A stretch of DNA of 44,470 nucleotides from assembly GCA_944391805.1 (NCBI GenBank), contig CALXUY010000097.1, positions 1-44,470 on the forward strand, read 5' to 3'. Shown one piece after another: positions 23,601 to 31,598 of the stretch. A model generated the notes under the pieces. The model had not been told where the DNA came from and searched no databases. It saw nothing but the letters and a program-made list of their open reading frames with translations. Position numbers and translations under genes: made by a program. Every line of letters starts with the position of its first letter. The first letter of the stretch is position 1. This DNA is from an uncultured Clostridia bacterium. GTDB taxonomy: Bacteria > Bacillota > Clostridia > Oscillospirales > CAG-272.

Positions 23601-23790
23601 GCAGGGGCACATCGCCTATGTCATCAACACCAGCGATATCGGGTCGGTCGATCATCTTTCGGACGGCTACCGCATCCGCGCGCTGGCGACAGAGAACAAC
23701 ATCACCATGTTCACCGCGCTGGATACCGTGCGCGTGCTGCTCGATGTGCTGGAGGAAACCACGCTCTGCGTTTCCACCATCGATTCGTGA
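20617..23790 (+). CDS. carB: Carbamoyl-phosphate synthase large subunit
   Basis: This 1057-aa enzyme makes carbamoyl phosphate from bicarbonate, ATP and ammonia. The start at 20617 follows GGGAGG. Two homologous ATP-grasp halves are visible, beginning [23 protein letters not shown] and [22 protein letters not shown] (about residue 545), and the C-terminal MGS-like allosteric domain spans about 935-1057. Length is typical. The small glutaminase subunit gene carA, which normally sits directly upstream, is absent from the window. The enzyme must pair with a CarA encoded elsewhere or use free ammonia. pyrK begins 8 bp later. Confidence 0.96.
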   Translation: [1057 protein letters not shown]

Positions 23791-23798
23791 GGAGAGCC

Positions 23799-24536
23799 AT
23801 GAAGCAAACAGAATATCGGATCGTCGAAAACCTTCCGCTGGCGCGCGATGTGTTTCGCATGCGGCTGGCCGGCGACAGCTCGGCCTTCACGGCGCCCGGG
23901 CAGTTTCTCAATCTCCGCGTGGAGGGGTGCTATCTCCGCCGCCCCATCTCGGTCTGCGACTGGGACCGGGAGGGCGTGACCATCATCTACAAGGTGGTGG
24001 GCAAGGGAACCGCGGCCATGAGCCGCATGGGACCGGGGGAGGCACTGGACGCGCTGACGGGACTTGGCAACGGCTTCAGCCCGGAAAAGGGGGGAGCGGC
24101 TCCGCTGCTGATCGGCGGGGGCGTGGGCGTCCCCCCGCTCTACCGGCTTTGCCGGGAGCTGATTGCACGGGGGGCACACCCCACCGCGGTGCTGGGCTTC
24201 GGGTCGGCTGCCGACGTGTTTTACTGCGAGGAATTTGAGGCGCTGGGCGCACAGGTCCGGCTTGCGACGGCCGACGGCAGCGCCGGGCAGCGCGGCTTTG
24301 TCACCGATGCGATGGCCGGGCTGGACTACACCTACTTTTACGCCTGCGGGCCGGAGGCGATGTTCCGGGCTGTCGACCGGATTGCAAAGAGCAGCGGGCA
24401 ATACAGCTTTGAGGAGCGCATGGGCTGCGGCTTTGGCGCCTGCATGGGGTGCTCCTGCCGGACGCTGACCGGCAGCAAGCGTATCTGCCGGGACGGCCCG
24501 GTGCTGGAACGGGAGGAAATTCTATGGGAGAAATGA
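23799..24536 (+). CDS. pyrK: Dihydroorotate dehydrogenase B electron-transfer subunit
   Basis: This 245-aa iron-sulfur flavoprotein passes electrons from the PyrD subunit to NAD+. The start at 23799 follows GAGGAGA. It has an FAD-binding barrel (FTAPGQFLNLRV, RRPISVCDWD), a nucleotide-binding part (PLLIGGGVGVPPLY) and a C-terminal [2Fe-2S] cysteine cluster (CGFGACMGCSC with a later ICRDGPV). It overlaps pyrD by 13 bp, which fits a fixed-ratio complex. Confidence 0.95.
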   Translation: MKQTEYRIVENLPLARDVFRMRLAGDSSAFTAPGQFLNLRVEGCYLRRPISVCDWDREGVTIIYKVVGKGTAAMSRMGPGEALDALTGLGNGFSPEKGGAAPLLIGGGVGVPPLYRLCRELIARGAHPTAVLGFGSAADVFYCEEFEALGAQVRLATADGSAGQRGFVTDAMAGLDYTYFYACGPEAMFRAVDRIAKSSGQYSFEERMGCGFGACMGCSCRTLTGSKRICRDGPVLEREEILWEK

Positions 24537-25537
24537 AGAATACCGCGGGGGCGGCAGCGCAGAAAACCGGCGCTCCGGCGCAGGATGTGATCGGGATCAT
24601 TCCGTCCGGCGCCGCGCCAGCGCCCGACACGCGGGTCACGCTGTCGGGCTGGGAGCTGGAGAACCCGGTCATCCCGGCCAGCGGCACCTTCGGCTTCGGG
24701 CGGGAGTTTGCCGAGCTGTACGACATCAACTGCCTTGGCACCTTCTCGTTCAAGGGAACCACGCGGCAGGCGCGCTTCGGCAATCCCACTCCCCGTATTG
24801 CCGAGTGCACCGCGGGTATGATCAACTCGGTGGGGCTGCAGAACCCCGGCGTGGAGCATGTCATCGCGCACGAGCTGCCCGAAATGAAGGCGTATTTTCA
24901 CAAAAAGGTCATTGCCAACGTCAGCGGCTTCTCGGTGGCCGAGTACGCCGAGACCTGCGCGATGCTGGATCGGGAGGAGCAGGTCGGGCTGCTGGAGGTC
25001 AACGTCAGTTGCCCGAACGTGCACAACGGCGGCATGAGCTTCGGGGTCTCGCCCGAGGCTGCGGCCGAGGTGACGCGGGCGGTCAAGGCAGTGACGACCA
25101 AGCCGGTTTATATCAAGCTCAGCCCCAACGTCACCGATATTGTTCCTATTGCAAAGGCCTGCGAGCAGGCGGGGGCCGACGGCCTGAGCCTGATCAACAC
25201 GCTGCTCGGAATGCGGATTGATCTGCGCCGCCGCCGTCCGGTCATTGCCAACCGCATGGGGGGCTTTTCCGGCCCCGCCATCTTCCCGGTTGCGCTGCGC
25301 ATGGTGTATCAGGTCTATGAGGCGGTCAGCATTCCCGTCATCGGTATGGGAGGCGTGTCCTCGGCCGAGGATGTGCTCGAGATGATGCTGGCCGGCGCGA
25401 CCGCGGTGCAGGTGGGGGCGGCCAATCTGGTCGATCCCTTTGCCTGCAAAACCATTGTGGAGGAGCTGCCGCGGGTGATGCAGCGGTACGGAATTCAAAC
25501 ATTAACCGAAATCATAGGAGGTGCGCACCATGGGTAA
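24524..25537 (+). CDS. pyrD: Dihydroorotate dehydrogenase B catalytic subunit (class 1B)
   Basis: This 337-aa FMN enzyme oxidises dihydroorotate to orotate. The start at 24524 follows GGGAGGAAA inside the end of pyrK. Class 1B markers are visible: [29 protein letters not shown], and [11 protein letters not shown] with the catalytic Cys base. The C-terminus carries [25 protein letters not shown]. About 35 residues of Ala/Pro/Gly-rich sequence precede the usual family start, an odd extension that has a good ribosome site. It works as a heterotetramer with PyrK. Confidence 0.95.
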   Translation: MGEMKNTAGAAAQKTGAPAQDVIGIIPSGAAPAPDTRVTLSGWELENPVIPASGTFGFGREFAELYDINCLGTFSFKGTTRQARFGNPTPRIAECTAGMINSVGLQNPGVEHVIAHELPEMKAYFHKKVIANVSGFSVAEYAETCAMLDREEQVGLLEVNVSCPNVHNGGMSFGVSPEAAAEVTRAVKAVTTKPVYIKLSPNVTDIVPIAKACEQAGADGLSLINTLLGMRIDLRRRRPVIANRMGGFSGPAIFPVALRMVYQVYEAVSIPVIGMGGVSSAEDVLEMMLAGATAVQVGAANLVDPFACKTIVEELPRVMQRYGIQTLTEIIGGAHHG

Positions 25538-26231
25538 GGATGTGATTGTGGCCTGCGATTTTGCGGGGCGGCAGGAGGTGGCCGATTTTCTCGGACTGTT
25601 CGGCGAAGGGGAAAAGCCTTTTGTCAAAATCGGCATGGAGCTGTTTTATGCCGAGGGGCCGGAGATCGTGCGCGAAATCAAGCGCCGGGGACACCGGATC
25701 TTTCTCGACCTCAAGCTGCACGACATTCCCAACACGGTCAAAAAGGCCATGCGGGTGCTCTCGGGGCTGGATGTGGACATGTGCAACGTGCATGCCGCCG
25801 GCACCGCTGCGATGATGGAGGCCGCGCTCGAGGGGCTGACCCGGCCCGACGGCAGCCGTCCGCTGCTGATTGCCGTGACGCAGCTCACCTCCACCGATCA
25901 GGAGAGAATGGAGCGCGATCTGCTCATCCGCGAGCCGATTGACGAGGTGGTCATGCACTATGCGCTCACCGCCCGGGGCGCGGGGCTGGACGGGGTGGTC
26001 TGCTCCCCGCTGGAGGCAGCAAAGGTGCACGCGGTGTGCGGCAGGAGCTTTCTGACCGTGACCCCCGGCGTCCGCTTTGCCGATGGGGACAAGGGCGACC
26101 AGAAGCGGGTGACCACACCGGCCGAGGCCAGAGAAATCGGCTCGGATTATATTGTGGTCGGCCGCCCGATTACGGCCGCTCCCGACCCGGTTGCGGCCTA
26201 CCGCAGGTGTGTCAAAGAATTTGTGGGCTGA
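25530..26231 (+). CDS. pyrF: Orotidine-5'-phosphate decarboxylase
   Basis: This 233-aa TIM-barrel enzyme decarboxylates OMP to UMP, the last step of the pathway. The ATG at 25530 lies 8 nt after AGGAGG, and the gene overlaps the end of pyrD by 8 bp. VIVACDF starts the barrel. The catalytic Asp-Lys-Asp set is [14 protein letters not shown] (about 60-73). LTVTPGVRF and the phosphate-binding [10 protein letters not shown] strand end it. It is of the bacterial short type. Confidence 0.95.
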   Translation: MGKDVIVACDFAGRQEVADFLGLFGEGEKPFVKIGMELFYAEGPEIVREIKRRGHRIFLDLKLHDIPNTVKKAMRVLSGLDVDMCNVHAAGTAAMMEAALEGLTRPDGSRPLLIAVTQLTSTDQERMERDLLIREPIDEVVMHYALTARGAGLDGVVCSPLEAAKVHAVCGRSFLTVTPGVRFADGDKGDQKRVTTPAEAREIGSDYIVVGRPITAAPDPVAAYRRCVKEFVG

Positions 26232-26262
26232 CCGCCCGGAAACCGAAGGGAGGATGCATCCG

Positions 26263-26424
26263 ATGCAAAAGGTGATTTTTGTGGATGGCTACAATGAGGG
26301 AAACGCCGCGCTGGACGAGATGAACGAGCTGCTGGAGGACGGCTGGTATGTGGAATCCGTTACCGCCGCACCGGGCAGCGACAACGGGGAGCCGGTGTTT
26401 GCCTTTGTGCTGACCGACGAGTGA
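26263..26424 (+). CDS. 53-aa protein of unknown function inside the pyr operon
   Basis: The ATG at 26263 lies 9 nt after GGGAGG; an ATG at 26254 is too near that site. The small acidic protein has the pattern strand, helix (NAALDEMNELLEDGW), strand (YVESVTAAPG), strand (PVFAFVLTDE). This recalls DUF4177-like mini-domains in which a Gly-Trp pair follows a helix. The function is unknown. It lies 31 bp after pyrF and 37 bp before the next unknown gene, on the same transcript. Confidence 0.65.
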   Translation: MQKVIFVDGYNEGNAALDEMNELLEDGWYVESVTAAPGSDNGEPVFAFVLTDE

Positions 26425-26461
26425 GCGGCCGCGCAAAACCGAGAAAGAGAGAAACCGATGC

Positions 26462-26872
26462 ATGGAAACCAGAAAAAGCTATTGTGAGAAAAACCATCTC
26501 GACCCCGACCGGATGTTCTTGCTGGTGCTGGGCGAGGGCGGCGGCCTGCTGCCCTGCCCGGTGGGCATGACGGGGTATTTTACGGCGATTACCGACACCG
26601 GCCTTATCTGTGAAAACGAAAAGCTGGGGGTGAAAAAAGAGATTCCCTTTGCGCAGTTCGAATCGGCCGAGTTCGGCATCGGCAGCGCGCAGCTCTGGCT
26701 GCAATGCCGGGTAGACGGGCACCCGCTGGTTTTCTGCAGCCCCCGGCGGTACTGGAAATCCCCGGCCGGGAAGCTGCTGCTGGAGAAAATCGGCGAGCAT
26801 ACCGAAATCCGGGACTGGAAGGCATATCAAAAGTATACCGGCAAGCTGTTTCTGCTCTATATGCTCAAATAA
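26462..26872 (+). CDS. 136-aa protein of unknown function inside the pyr operon (possible PH-like fold)
   Basis: The start ATG at 26462 follows a purine-rich GAGAAAGAGAG stretch; a competing ATG at 26458 in another frame stops after a few codons. The protein looks mostly beta-strand with a final helix. The run TGYFTAITDTGLICENEKL, KKEIPFAQFESAEFG, LWLQCRVDGHPLVFC and a C-terminal helix (AGKLLLEKIGE) resemble a bacterial PH-like domain. This is pattern resemblance, not an identified family. It lies between pyrF and pyrE without its own promoter. Confidence 0.65.
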   Translation: METRKSYCEKNHLDPDRMFLLVLGEGGGLLPCPVGMTGYFTAITDTGLICENEKLGVKKEIPFAQFESAEFGIGSAQLWLQCRVDGHPLVFCSPRRYWKSPAGKLLLEKIGEHTEIRDWKAYQKYTGKLFLLYMLK

Positions 26873-26928
26873 AAGGCAGCTGCATGCCTGAAATCCCGCC
26901 CGGGTACGGGCGGACAGAGGAGGAAAAT

Positions 26929-27576
26929 ATGACCGAACTTCAAAAGAAAATCGCAAAGGATCTGTTGTCCATCCGGGCGGTGTTCTTCCGCCCGGACGAG
27001 CCGTTCGTCTGGGCCAGCGGCATCAAAAGCCCGGTGTACTGCGACAATCGCCTGACCCTGACGGCGCCGGCTGTCCGCACCGATGTGGAAACCGGGCTGG
27101 CCGAAACCATCCGACGGGAGTACCCGGAGGCGGAGGTGCTCATGGGAACCTCCACGGCCGGCATTGCGCATGCGGCCATCACCGCGCATCTGATGGGACT
27201 GCCGATGGGATACGTGCGCTCGGGCGCCAAGGACCACGGCCGGCAGAACCAGATTGAGGGCAGGCTGGAGCAGGGGCAGAAGGTGGTGGTGGTTGAGGAT
27301 CTCATCTCCACCGGCGGCAGCGTCATCGAGGTGGTGAACGTGCTGCGCGAGGCGGGAGCCGAGGTGCTGGGGATTGTGTCGATATTCACCTATGGCATGG
27401 AAAAGGGTCTGAAGCGGCTGGCCGATGCTAATGTGAAAAACGTCAGCCTGACCAACTTTGACGTGATTGCCGAGATTGCCGCACAGGAGAACTACATCCG
27501 GCGGGAGGATGTGGCGCGGCTGGTTGCCTTCCGCAACAACCCCTCGGACGAAAGCTGGATCGGAGCAAAAAAATGA
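26929..27576 (+). CDS. pyrE: Orotate phosphoribosyltransferase
   Basis: This 215-aa enzyme joins orotate and PRPP to give OMP. The start at 26929 follows AGAGGAGG. Landmarks are [16 protein letters not shown], the catalytic loop region [17 protein letters not shown] with its Lys and His, and the PRPP-binding motif [17 protein letters not shown] (about 122-138). The length is typical. Its stop overlaps the pyrB start as ATGA. Confidence 0.96.
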   Translation: MTELQKKIAKDLLSIRAVFFRPDEPFVWASGIKSPVYCDNRLTLTAPAVRTDVETGLAETIRREYPEAEVLMGTSTAGIAHAAITAHLMGLPMGYVRSGAKDHGRQNQIEGRLEQGQKVVVVEDLISTGGSVIEVVNVLREAGAEVLGIVSIFTYGMEKGLKRLADANVKNVSLTNFDVIAEIAAQENYIRREDVARLVAFRNNPSDESWIGAKK

Positions 27577-28493
27577 GACACATCATCAACATTCTGGACC
27601 TCTCGGTGGAGGAGATTGAGGAGCTGATGGACACCGCCGACGACATCCTCGCACACCCCGAAAAATACAACGAGGTCTGCCGCCACAAGATTCTGGCCAC
27701 CCTCTTTTTTGAGCCGTCCACCCGAACCCGGCTGAGCTTTGAGTCGGCCATGCTGTCGCTGGGGGGGCAGGTGCTCGGCTTTTCGGACTCCGGCTCCTCC
27801 TCCTCGGCCAAGGGAGAGAGCGTGGCCGACACGGTCACGATTGTCTCTGGATATGCCGACATCATCGCCATGCGCCACCCCAAGGAGGGGGCGCCGCTGG
27901 TGGCCTCGATGCACTCGCGGGTTCCGGTCATCAACGCCGGGGACGGCGGGCATTATCACCCCACCCAGACCCTGACCGATCTGCTCACCATCCGGCATGA
28001 GAAGGGGCGGTTTGAAAATCTCACCATCGGCCTTTGCGGCGACCTCAAATTCGGCCGGCCGGTACATTCGCTGATTGAGGCCATGTCGCGCTACGCGGGG
28101 GTGAAGTTTGTGCTGATCTCACCCGAGGAGCTCAAGCTCCCCAGCTTTGTCAAGCAGGAATTCATCAAGGACAAGGGCATCGAATACAAGCAGAGCCGGT
28201 CGCTGGACGATGTGATCGGGGAGCTGGACATCCTGTATATGACCCGCGTGCAGAAGGAGCGTTTCTTCAACGAGGAGGATTATCTGCGCCTGAAGGACAC
28301 CTACATCCTCACAACCGAAAAAATGAAGCTGGCAAGGCCGGACATGATTGTCATGCACCCTCTGCCCCGCGTCAATGAAATTTCCACCGCCGTGGACGAC
28401 GACCCGCGCGCCTGCTATTTCCGGCAGGCCTACTATGGGCGGTTTGTGCGCATGGCGCTGATTATGAAGCTATTGGGGGTGCGTGCGAAATGA
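27573..28493 (+). CDS. pyrB: Aspartate carbamoyltransferase catalytic chain
   Basis: This 306-aa enzyme condenses carbamoyl phosphate with aspartate, the committed step. The carbamoyl-phosphate site [16 protein letters not shown] (about 47-62) is complete. [29 protein letters not shown] and [10 protein letters not shown] with the aspartate-binding residues follow. It overlaps pyrE and pyrI by 4 bp each, so the catalytic and regulatory chains are translated together. Confidence 0.97.
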   Translation: MRHIINILDLSVEEIEELMDTADDILAHPEKYNEVCRHKILATLFFEPSTRTRLSFESAMLSLGGQVLGFSDSGSSSSAKGESVADTVTIVSGYADIIAMRHPKEGAPLVASMHSRVPVINAGDGGHYHPTQTLTDLLTIRHEKGRFENLTIGLCGDLKFGRPVHSLIEAMSRYAGVKFVLISPEELKLPSFVKQEFIKDKGIEYKQSRSLDDVIGELDILYMTRVQKERFFNEEDYLRLKDTYILTTEKMKLARPDMIVMHPLPRVNEISTAVDDDPRACYFRQAYYGRFVRMALIMKLLGVRAK

Positions 28494-28900
28494 ACATCGA
28501 CAGCATCAAAAACGGCATTGTCATCGATCACATTACGGCCGGGCGGGCCATGCAGCTCTACGAAATGCTGGGGCTGGACGGGCTGGATTGCTGCGTGGCG
28601 GTGATTCAGAATGTTCCCAGCGGTAAGATGGGCAAAAAGGACATCATCAAGGTGGATTCCAGCATCGATATCAACCTCGATCTGATCGGATTTTTCAGCC
28701 CGAACGCCACGGTCAACGTGATCCGGAACGGGAAGATCATTGAGAAAGCGCACATCGATCTGCCGGAGCGGCTGGTGAACATCATCCGCTGCAAAAATCC
28801 CCGCTGCATCACCACCACCGAGCAGGAGATCAAGCATATTTTTGTCCGCACCCGGTCGGGTGAATACCGCTGCCTGTACTGCGAAACCAAGGCAAACTGA
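28490..28900 (+). CDS. pyrI: Aspartate carbamoyltransferase regulatory chain
   Basis: This 136-aa zinc protein binds nucleotide effectors and makes the PyrB enzyme allosteric. The N-terminal allosteric domain has [20 protein letters not shown] and KKDIIKVD. The C-terminal domain has the four zinc cysteines in CKNPRC and CLYC. It is slightly shorter than the E. coli chain. It ends the pyr operon. Its presence means UMP synthesis is probably controlled by CTP feedback as well as by PyrR. Confidence 0.95.
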   Translation: MNIDSIKNGIVIDHITAGRAMQLYEMLGLDGLDCCVAVIQNVPSGKMGKKDIIKVDSSIDINLDLIGFFSPNATVNVIRNGKIIEKAHIDLPERLVNIIRCKNPRCITTTEQEIKHIFVRTRSGEYRCLYCETKAN

Positions 28901-29015
28901 GTGCGGCGGAAGCCAAAGAGAGGGCCGGCGCGACGCAAGGCGTACGGCGCCGGGCAGAGCGGTCGACCGTATTGCCGAGCGTTTGCGGATTTTCGGTAAA
29001 ACTTCGGCGAATATC

Positions 29016-29044
29016 TTGACAAATCCCCATTTTTATGGTATACT
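29016..29044 (+). promoter_or_regulatory. Promoter of the pur operon
   Basis: TTGACA (29016-29021) and TATACT (29039-29044) have a 17-bp spacer. It lies 115 bp after pyrI. No clear terminator separates the two operons, so some read-through from pyr is possible. Confidence 0.88.
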
Positions 29045-29060
29045 GATGGCGAAATCAAAT

Positions 29061-29256
29061 GTTCTCTGTAACTGGCGGAATGAACGTGGAGCACCACGAA
29101 GGAGCGGAGAGCAAACATGCAGGCAAGCGGTTTGCCGTCCGGTGGGCGGAGACTCTGTTTCGTATTCGGAGAGGTGTTCCTCTGCGGAATGCTTGCCGCT
29201 GCCGACCGTCTGGGCACGCTTGATCGCGGGGGGTTAAGTGTGCCCTTCTGTATTTT
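29061..29256 (+). ncRNA. ZTP (pfl) riboswitch with terminator expression platform
   Basis: P1 is UCUCUG (29063-29068) with CGGAGA (29105-29110). It encloses the conserved ACUGGCGGAA and hairpin P2, CGUGG-AGCA-CCACG (29085-29098), followed by AAGGAGC. The 3' half GCCGACCGUCUGGGCA (29201-29216) matches the conserved CCGCCUGGGC element. A linker of about 90 nt separates them and can fold on GGCAAGC/GCUUGCC. The conserved GGGC also begins a terminator, GGGCACGCTT (29212-29221) with AAGTGTGCCC (29236-29245), then TTCTGTATTTT. ZMP/ZTP binding would keep GGGC in the aptamer and allow read-through to the purine genes. Confidence 0.82.
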
Positions 29257-29434
29257 CCGGCGGGCATTGCTCCCGTCTGCCGCGGGCGGCCTCCGCCGGA
29301 ATCGGACAAAGGCAAAGACCCGGGCAGAGAAAAACGGGCCAGGGAATAACCGCCGCAATGCAAACTGAACAAGGCCGAAAGGCCGCCCCGGGCAGTGCCG
29401 CAGAGGCGACCCTTTGGCGGAAAGGTGTAACATC
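29257..29434 (+). other. Second half of the pur leader, no gene seen
   Basis: About 180 nt lie between the riboswitch terminator and purE. The stretch is GC-rich, has small hairpins such as GGCC-GAAA-GGCC (29373-29384), and no supported reading frame. purE has its own GGAAAGGTG ribosome site. Confidence 0.4.
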
Positions 29435-29929
29435 ATGAAAAAAGTCGGAATTGTGATGGGGAGCGACAGCGACCTGCCCATCCTTGAAAAAGCCATGAAT
29501 ACGCTGGCCTCCTTCGGGGTCCCTTATGAGGCACACGTGTATTCGGCACACAGAACGCCGGATCAGGCCATCGCTTTTGCGCGTGAGGCTGCGGGAAGGG
29601 ATTTCGGCGTCATCATTGCCGCTGCCGGTATGGCTGCACACCTGGCAGGGGTTCTTGCCGCAAACACCACGCTGCCGGTCATCGGCATTCCCTGCAAGTC
29701 CCAGAATTTAGATGGCATTGACGCCCTGCTTGCCACCGTGCAGATGCCCTCGGGCATTCCGGTTGCCACGGTTGCAATCAACGGGGGGGTCAATGCCGCT
29801 TTGCTTGCCTGCCAGATTCTGGCTCTCTCGGACGAGGAGCTGGCCGAGCGCCTGCGCGAAAAGCGCGAGAGCGATACCAAGGCCGTGCTGGAAAAGGACG
29901 CGCGGATCTGCCGGGAGTACAATCACTGA
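29435..29929 (+). CDS. purE: N5-carboxyaminoimidazole ribonucleotide mutase (PurE, class I by sequence)
   Basis: This 164-aa enzyme rearranges N5-CAIR to CAIR in purine synthesis. [14 protein letters not shown] starts it. [12 protein letters not shown] holds the catalytic His. [16 protein letters not shown] and [14 protein letters not shown] follow. SAHRTP and AAHL are class I features, whereas class II enzymes have SAHK and a different loop. Class I normally needs PurK, which is not in the window. It is the first gene after the ZTP riboswitch. Confidence 0.93.
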   Translation: MKKVGIVMGSDSDLPILEKAMNTLASFGVPYEAHVYSAHRTPDQAIAFAREAAGRDFGVIIAAAGMAAHLAGVLAANTTLPVIGIPCKSQNLDGIDALLATVQMPSGIPVATVAINGGVNAALLACQILALSDEELAERLREKRESDTKAVLEKDARICREYNH

Positions 29930-29988
29930 GGCCGTAAGATTATCCTTTTTTCCAATCGGCTAATTTCTGATTTCGTTTAGGAGGGCCT

Positions 29989-31485
29989 ATGGGAGGCTTT
30001 TTTGGAGCTGTCGGAAGAGACAGCGTCATCTCAGATGTTTTTTTCGGAACCGATTACCACTCGCATCTCGGCACGAGAAGCGGGGGAATGGCGGCCTTCG
30101 ACTCCGCCATCGGCTTGCAGAGAAACATTCACAATATCGAAAACTCGCCCTTTCGCACCAAGTTTGAGCATATTTTTGAGGAGATGCGGGGGACCGCTGC
30201 CATCGGCTGCATCAACGACACCGACCCGCAGCCCCTCCTGATCCGTTCGAACCTCGGTACATATGCCATCTGCTTTGTCGGGGTGGTCAACAACGCCGAG
30301 GCGCTCATCCGGCAGTATCTCTCGTTCAGCGGGGGGCACTTCGGGGCGATGACGGCCGGCAGGGTCAATACGACCGAGCTGGTGGCCGCGCTGATCAACC
30401 AGAAGAGCAGCTTCGCCGAGGGGATCCGCTTTGCTCAGGAGGAAATCGAAGGCTCGGCCTCGATTCTGATTCTGCGGGACGACGGCAGGCTGATTGCCGC
30501 GCGCGACCGCGTGGGGCGGCTGCCGGTGCTCATCGGAAAGAACGAAAACGGGCGCTGTGTCTCATTTGAGTCCTTTGCTGCACAGAAGCTGGGGTATACC
30601 GCGGAGCGCGAGCTGGGGCCGGGCGAGATTGTGGAGCTGACCGCCGACCGTTTGACCGTGCTGCGCGAGCCGGGGGAGGAAATGCACATCTGTGCCTTCC
30701 TCTGGAGCTATTACGGCTACCCCACCTCCAACTATGAGGGGGTGAACGTGGAGACCATGCGCTACCGCAACGGCGAAACGCTGGCCGAAAACGACGCGGC
30801 GTCGGGAAATCTGCCCGAAATCGATTATGTGGGCGGCGTGCCGGATTCCGGAACCCCGCATGCCATCGGCTATGCCAACCGCAGCAAAATTCCCTTTGCA
30901 CGTCCCTTTATCAAATATACCCCCACATGGCCCCGCAGCTTTATGCCGGCCAATCAGACCGATCGCAACAAGGTGGCAAAGATGAAGCAGATTCCGGTGG
31001 GAGAGCTGATTCACGGCAAGCGGCTGCTGTTTGTGGACGACTCGATTGTACGGGGCACACAACTGCGCGAGACCGTGGAGTTTCTCTACGAAAACGGAGC
31101 CGACGCGGTGCATATGCGTTCGGCCTGCCCGCCGATTATGTACGGCTGCAAATACCTCAACTTCTCGCGCGCCACCAGCGACATGGAGCTGATCACCCGG
31201 TCCACGATTGTGGAGCTGGAAGGGGAGGAGGGGCTGCAGCACCTGGACGAATACAGCGATTCCTCTACCGAGCGCGGACAGGCCATGCGCCGGGCCATCT
31301 GTGAAAAGCTGCATCTGGCCTCTCTGGAGTTCCAGACGCTGGAGGGCCTTTCCAAATCCATCGGAATCGACCGCTGCCGGCTGTGCACCTACTGCTGGAA
31401 CGGAAAAGAGCAGCAGGCGGCAGAGACGCCAAAGGCAGCCGCCGCTCCGGAGGCGGCCGCAAAGCCCGAAAAGGAACGGACGTAA
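29989..31485 (+). CDS. purF: PurF-family amidophosphoribosyltransferase lacking the glutaminase nucleophile
   Basis: This 498-aa two-domain protein should make phosphoribosylamine from PRPP. The start follows AGGAGGG. It begins GGFFGAVG where classical PurF has CGIFG, so the N-terminal Cys is absent. Other glutamine-site residues known in E. coli PurF are also changed: the HNGN region reads FVGVVNN, TRYPTAG reads CINDTDP, and the DSE region reads NTTE. The phosphoribosyltransferase half is intact, with [18 protein letters not shown] (about 345-362). Cysteines matching the Bacillus PurF Fe-S ligands are present ([24 protein letters not shown]). An Ala/Pro-rich tail of 25 residues ends it. I recall similar MGGFFG proteins in other Clostridia and Bacteroidetes. 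It probably uses ammonia. Confidence 0.88.
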   Translation: MGGFFGAVGRDSVISDVFFGTDYHSHLGTRSGGMAAFDSAIGLQRNIHNIENSPFRTKFEHIFEEMRGTAAIGCINDTDPQPLLIRSNLGTYAICFVGVVNNAEALIRQYLSFSGGHFGAMTAGRVNTTELVAALINQKSSFAEGIRFAQEEIEGSASILILRDDGRLIAARDRVGRLPVLIGKNENGRCVSFESFAAQKLGYTAERELGPGEIVELTADRLTVLREPGEEMHICAFLWSYYGYPTSNYEGVNVETMRYRNGETLAENDAASGNLPEIDYVGGVPDSGTPHAIGYANRSKIPFARPFIKYTPTWPRSFMPANQTDRNKVAKMKQIPVGELIHGKRLLFVDDSIVRGTQLRETVEFLYENGADAVHMRSACPPIMYGCKYLNFSRATSDMELITRSTIVELEGEEGLQHLDEYSDSSTERGQAMRRAICEKLHLASLEFQTLEGLSKSIGIDRCRLCTYCWNGKEQQAAETPKAAAAPEAAAKPEKERT

Positions 31486-31598
31486 GGACGCAGGGGCACC
31501 GGCGCCCGGTATGCCGGAAGAATCGGTTTGTATGTTTGCCGTCGGGGCGGCGGCAGATGCGTATCAACTGCCCCAATCACAAGAAAGGATGCTTTTTC

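Noticed and set aside
20575..23655. A 1026-codon open frame antisense to carB
   Set aside because: carB is unmistakable on the plus strand. High-GC third positions leave the opposite strand without stops, and the antisense product (His/Leu/Gly/Val-rich) has no recognisable domain.
28842..29368. Short plus-strand frames across the pur leader
   Set aside because: They cross the promoter, the riboswitch and its terminator. The conserved RNA motif explains this stretch better than any of these frames.
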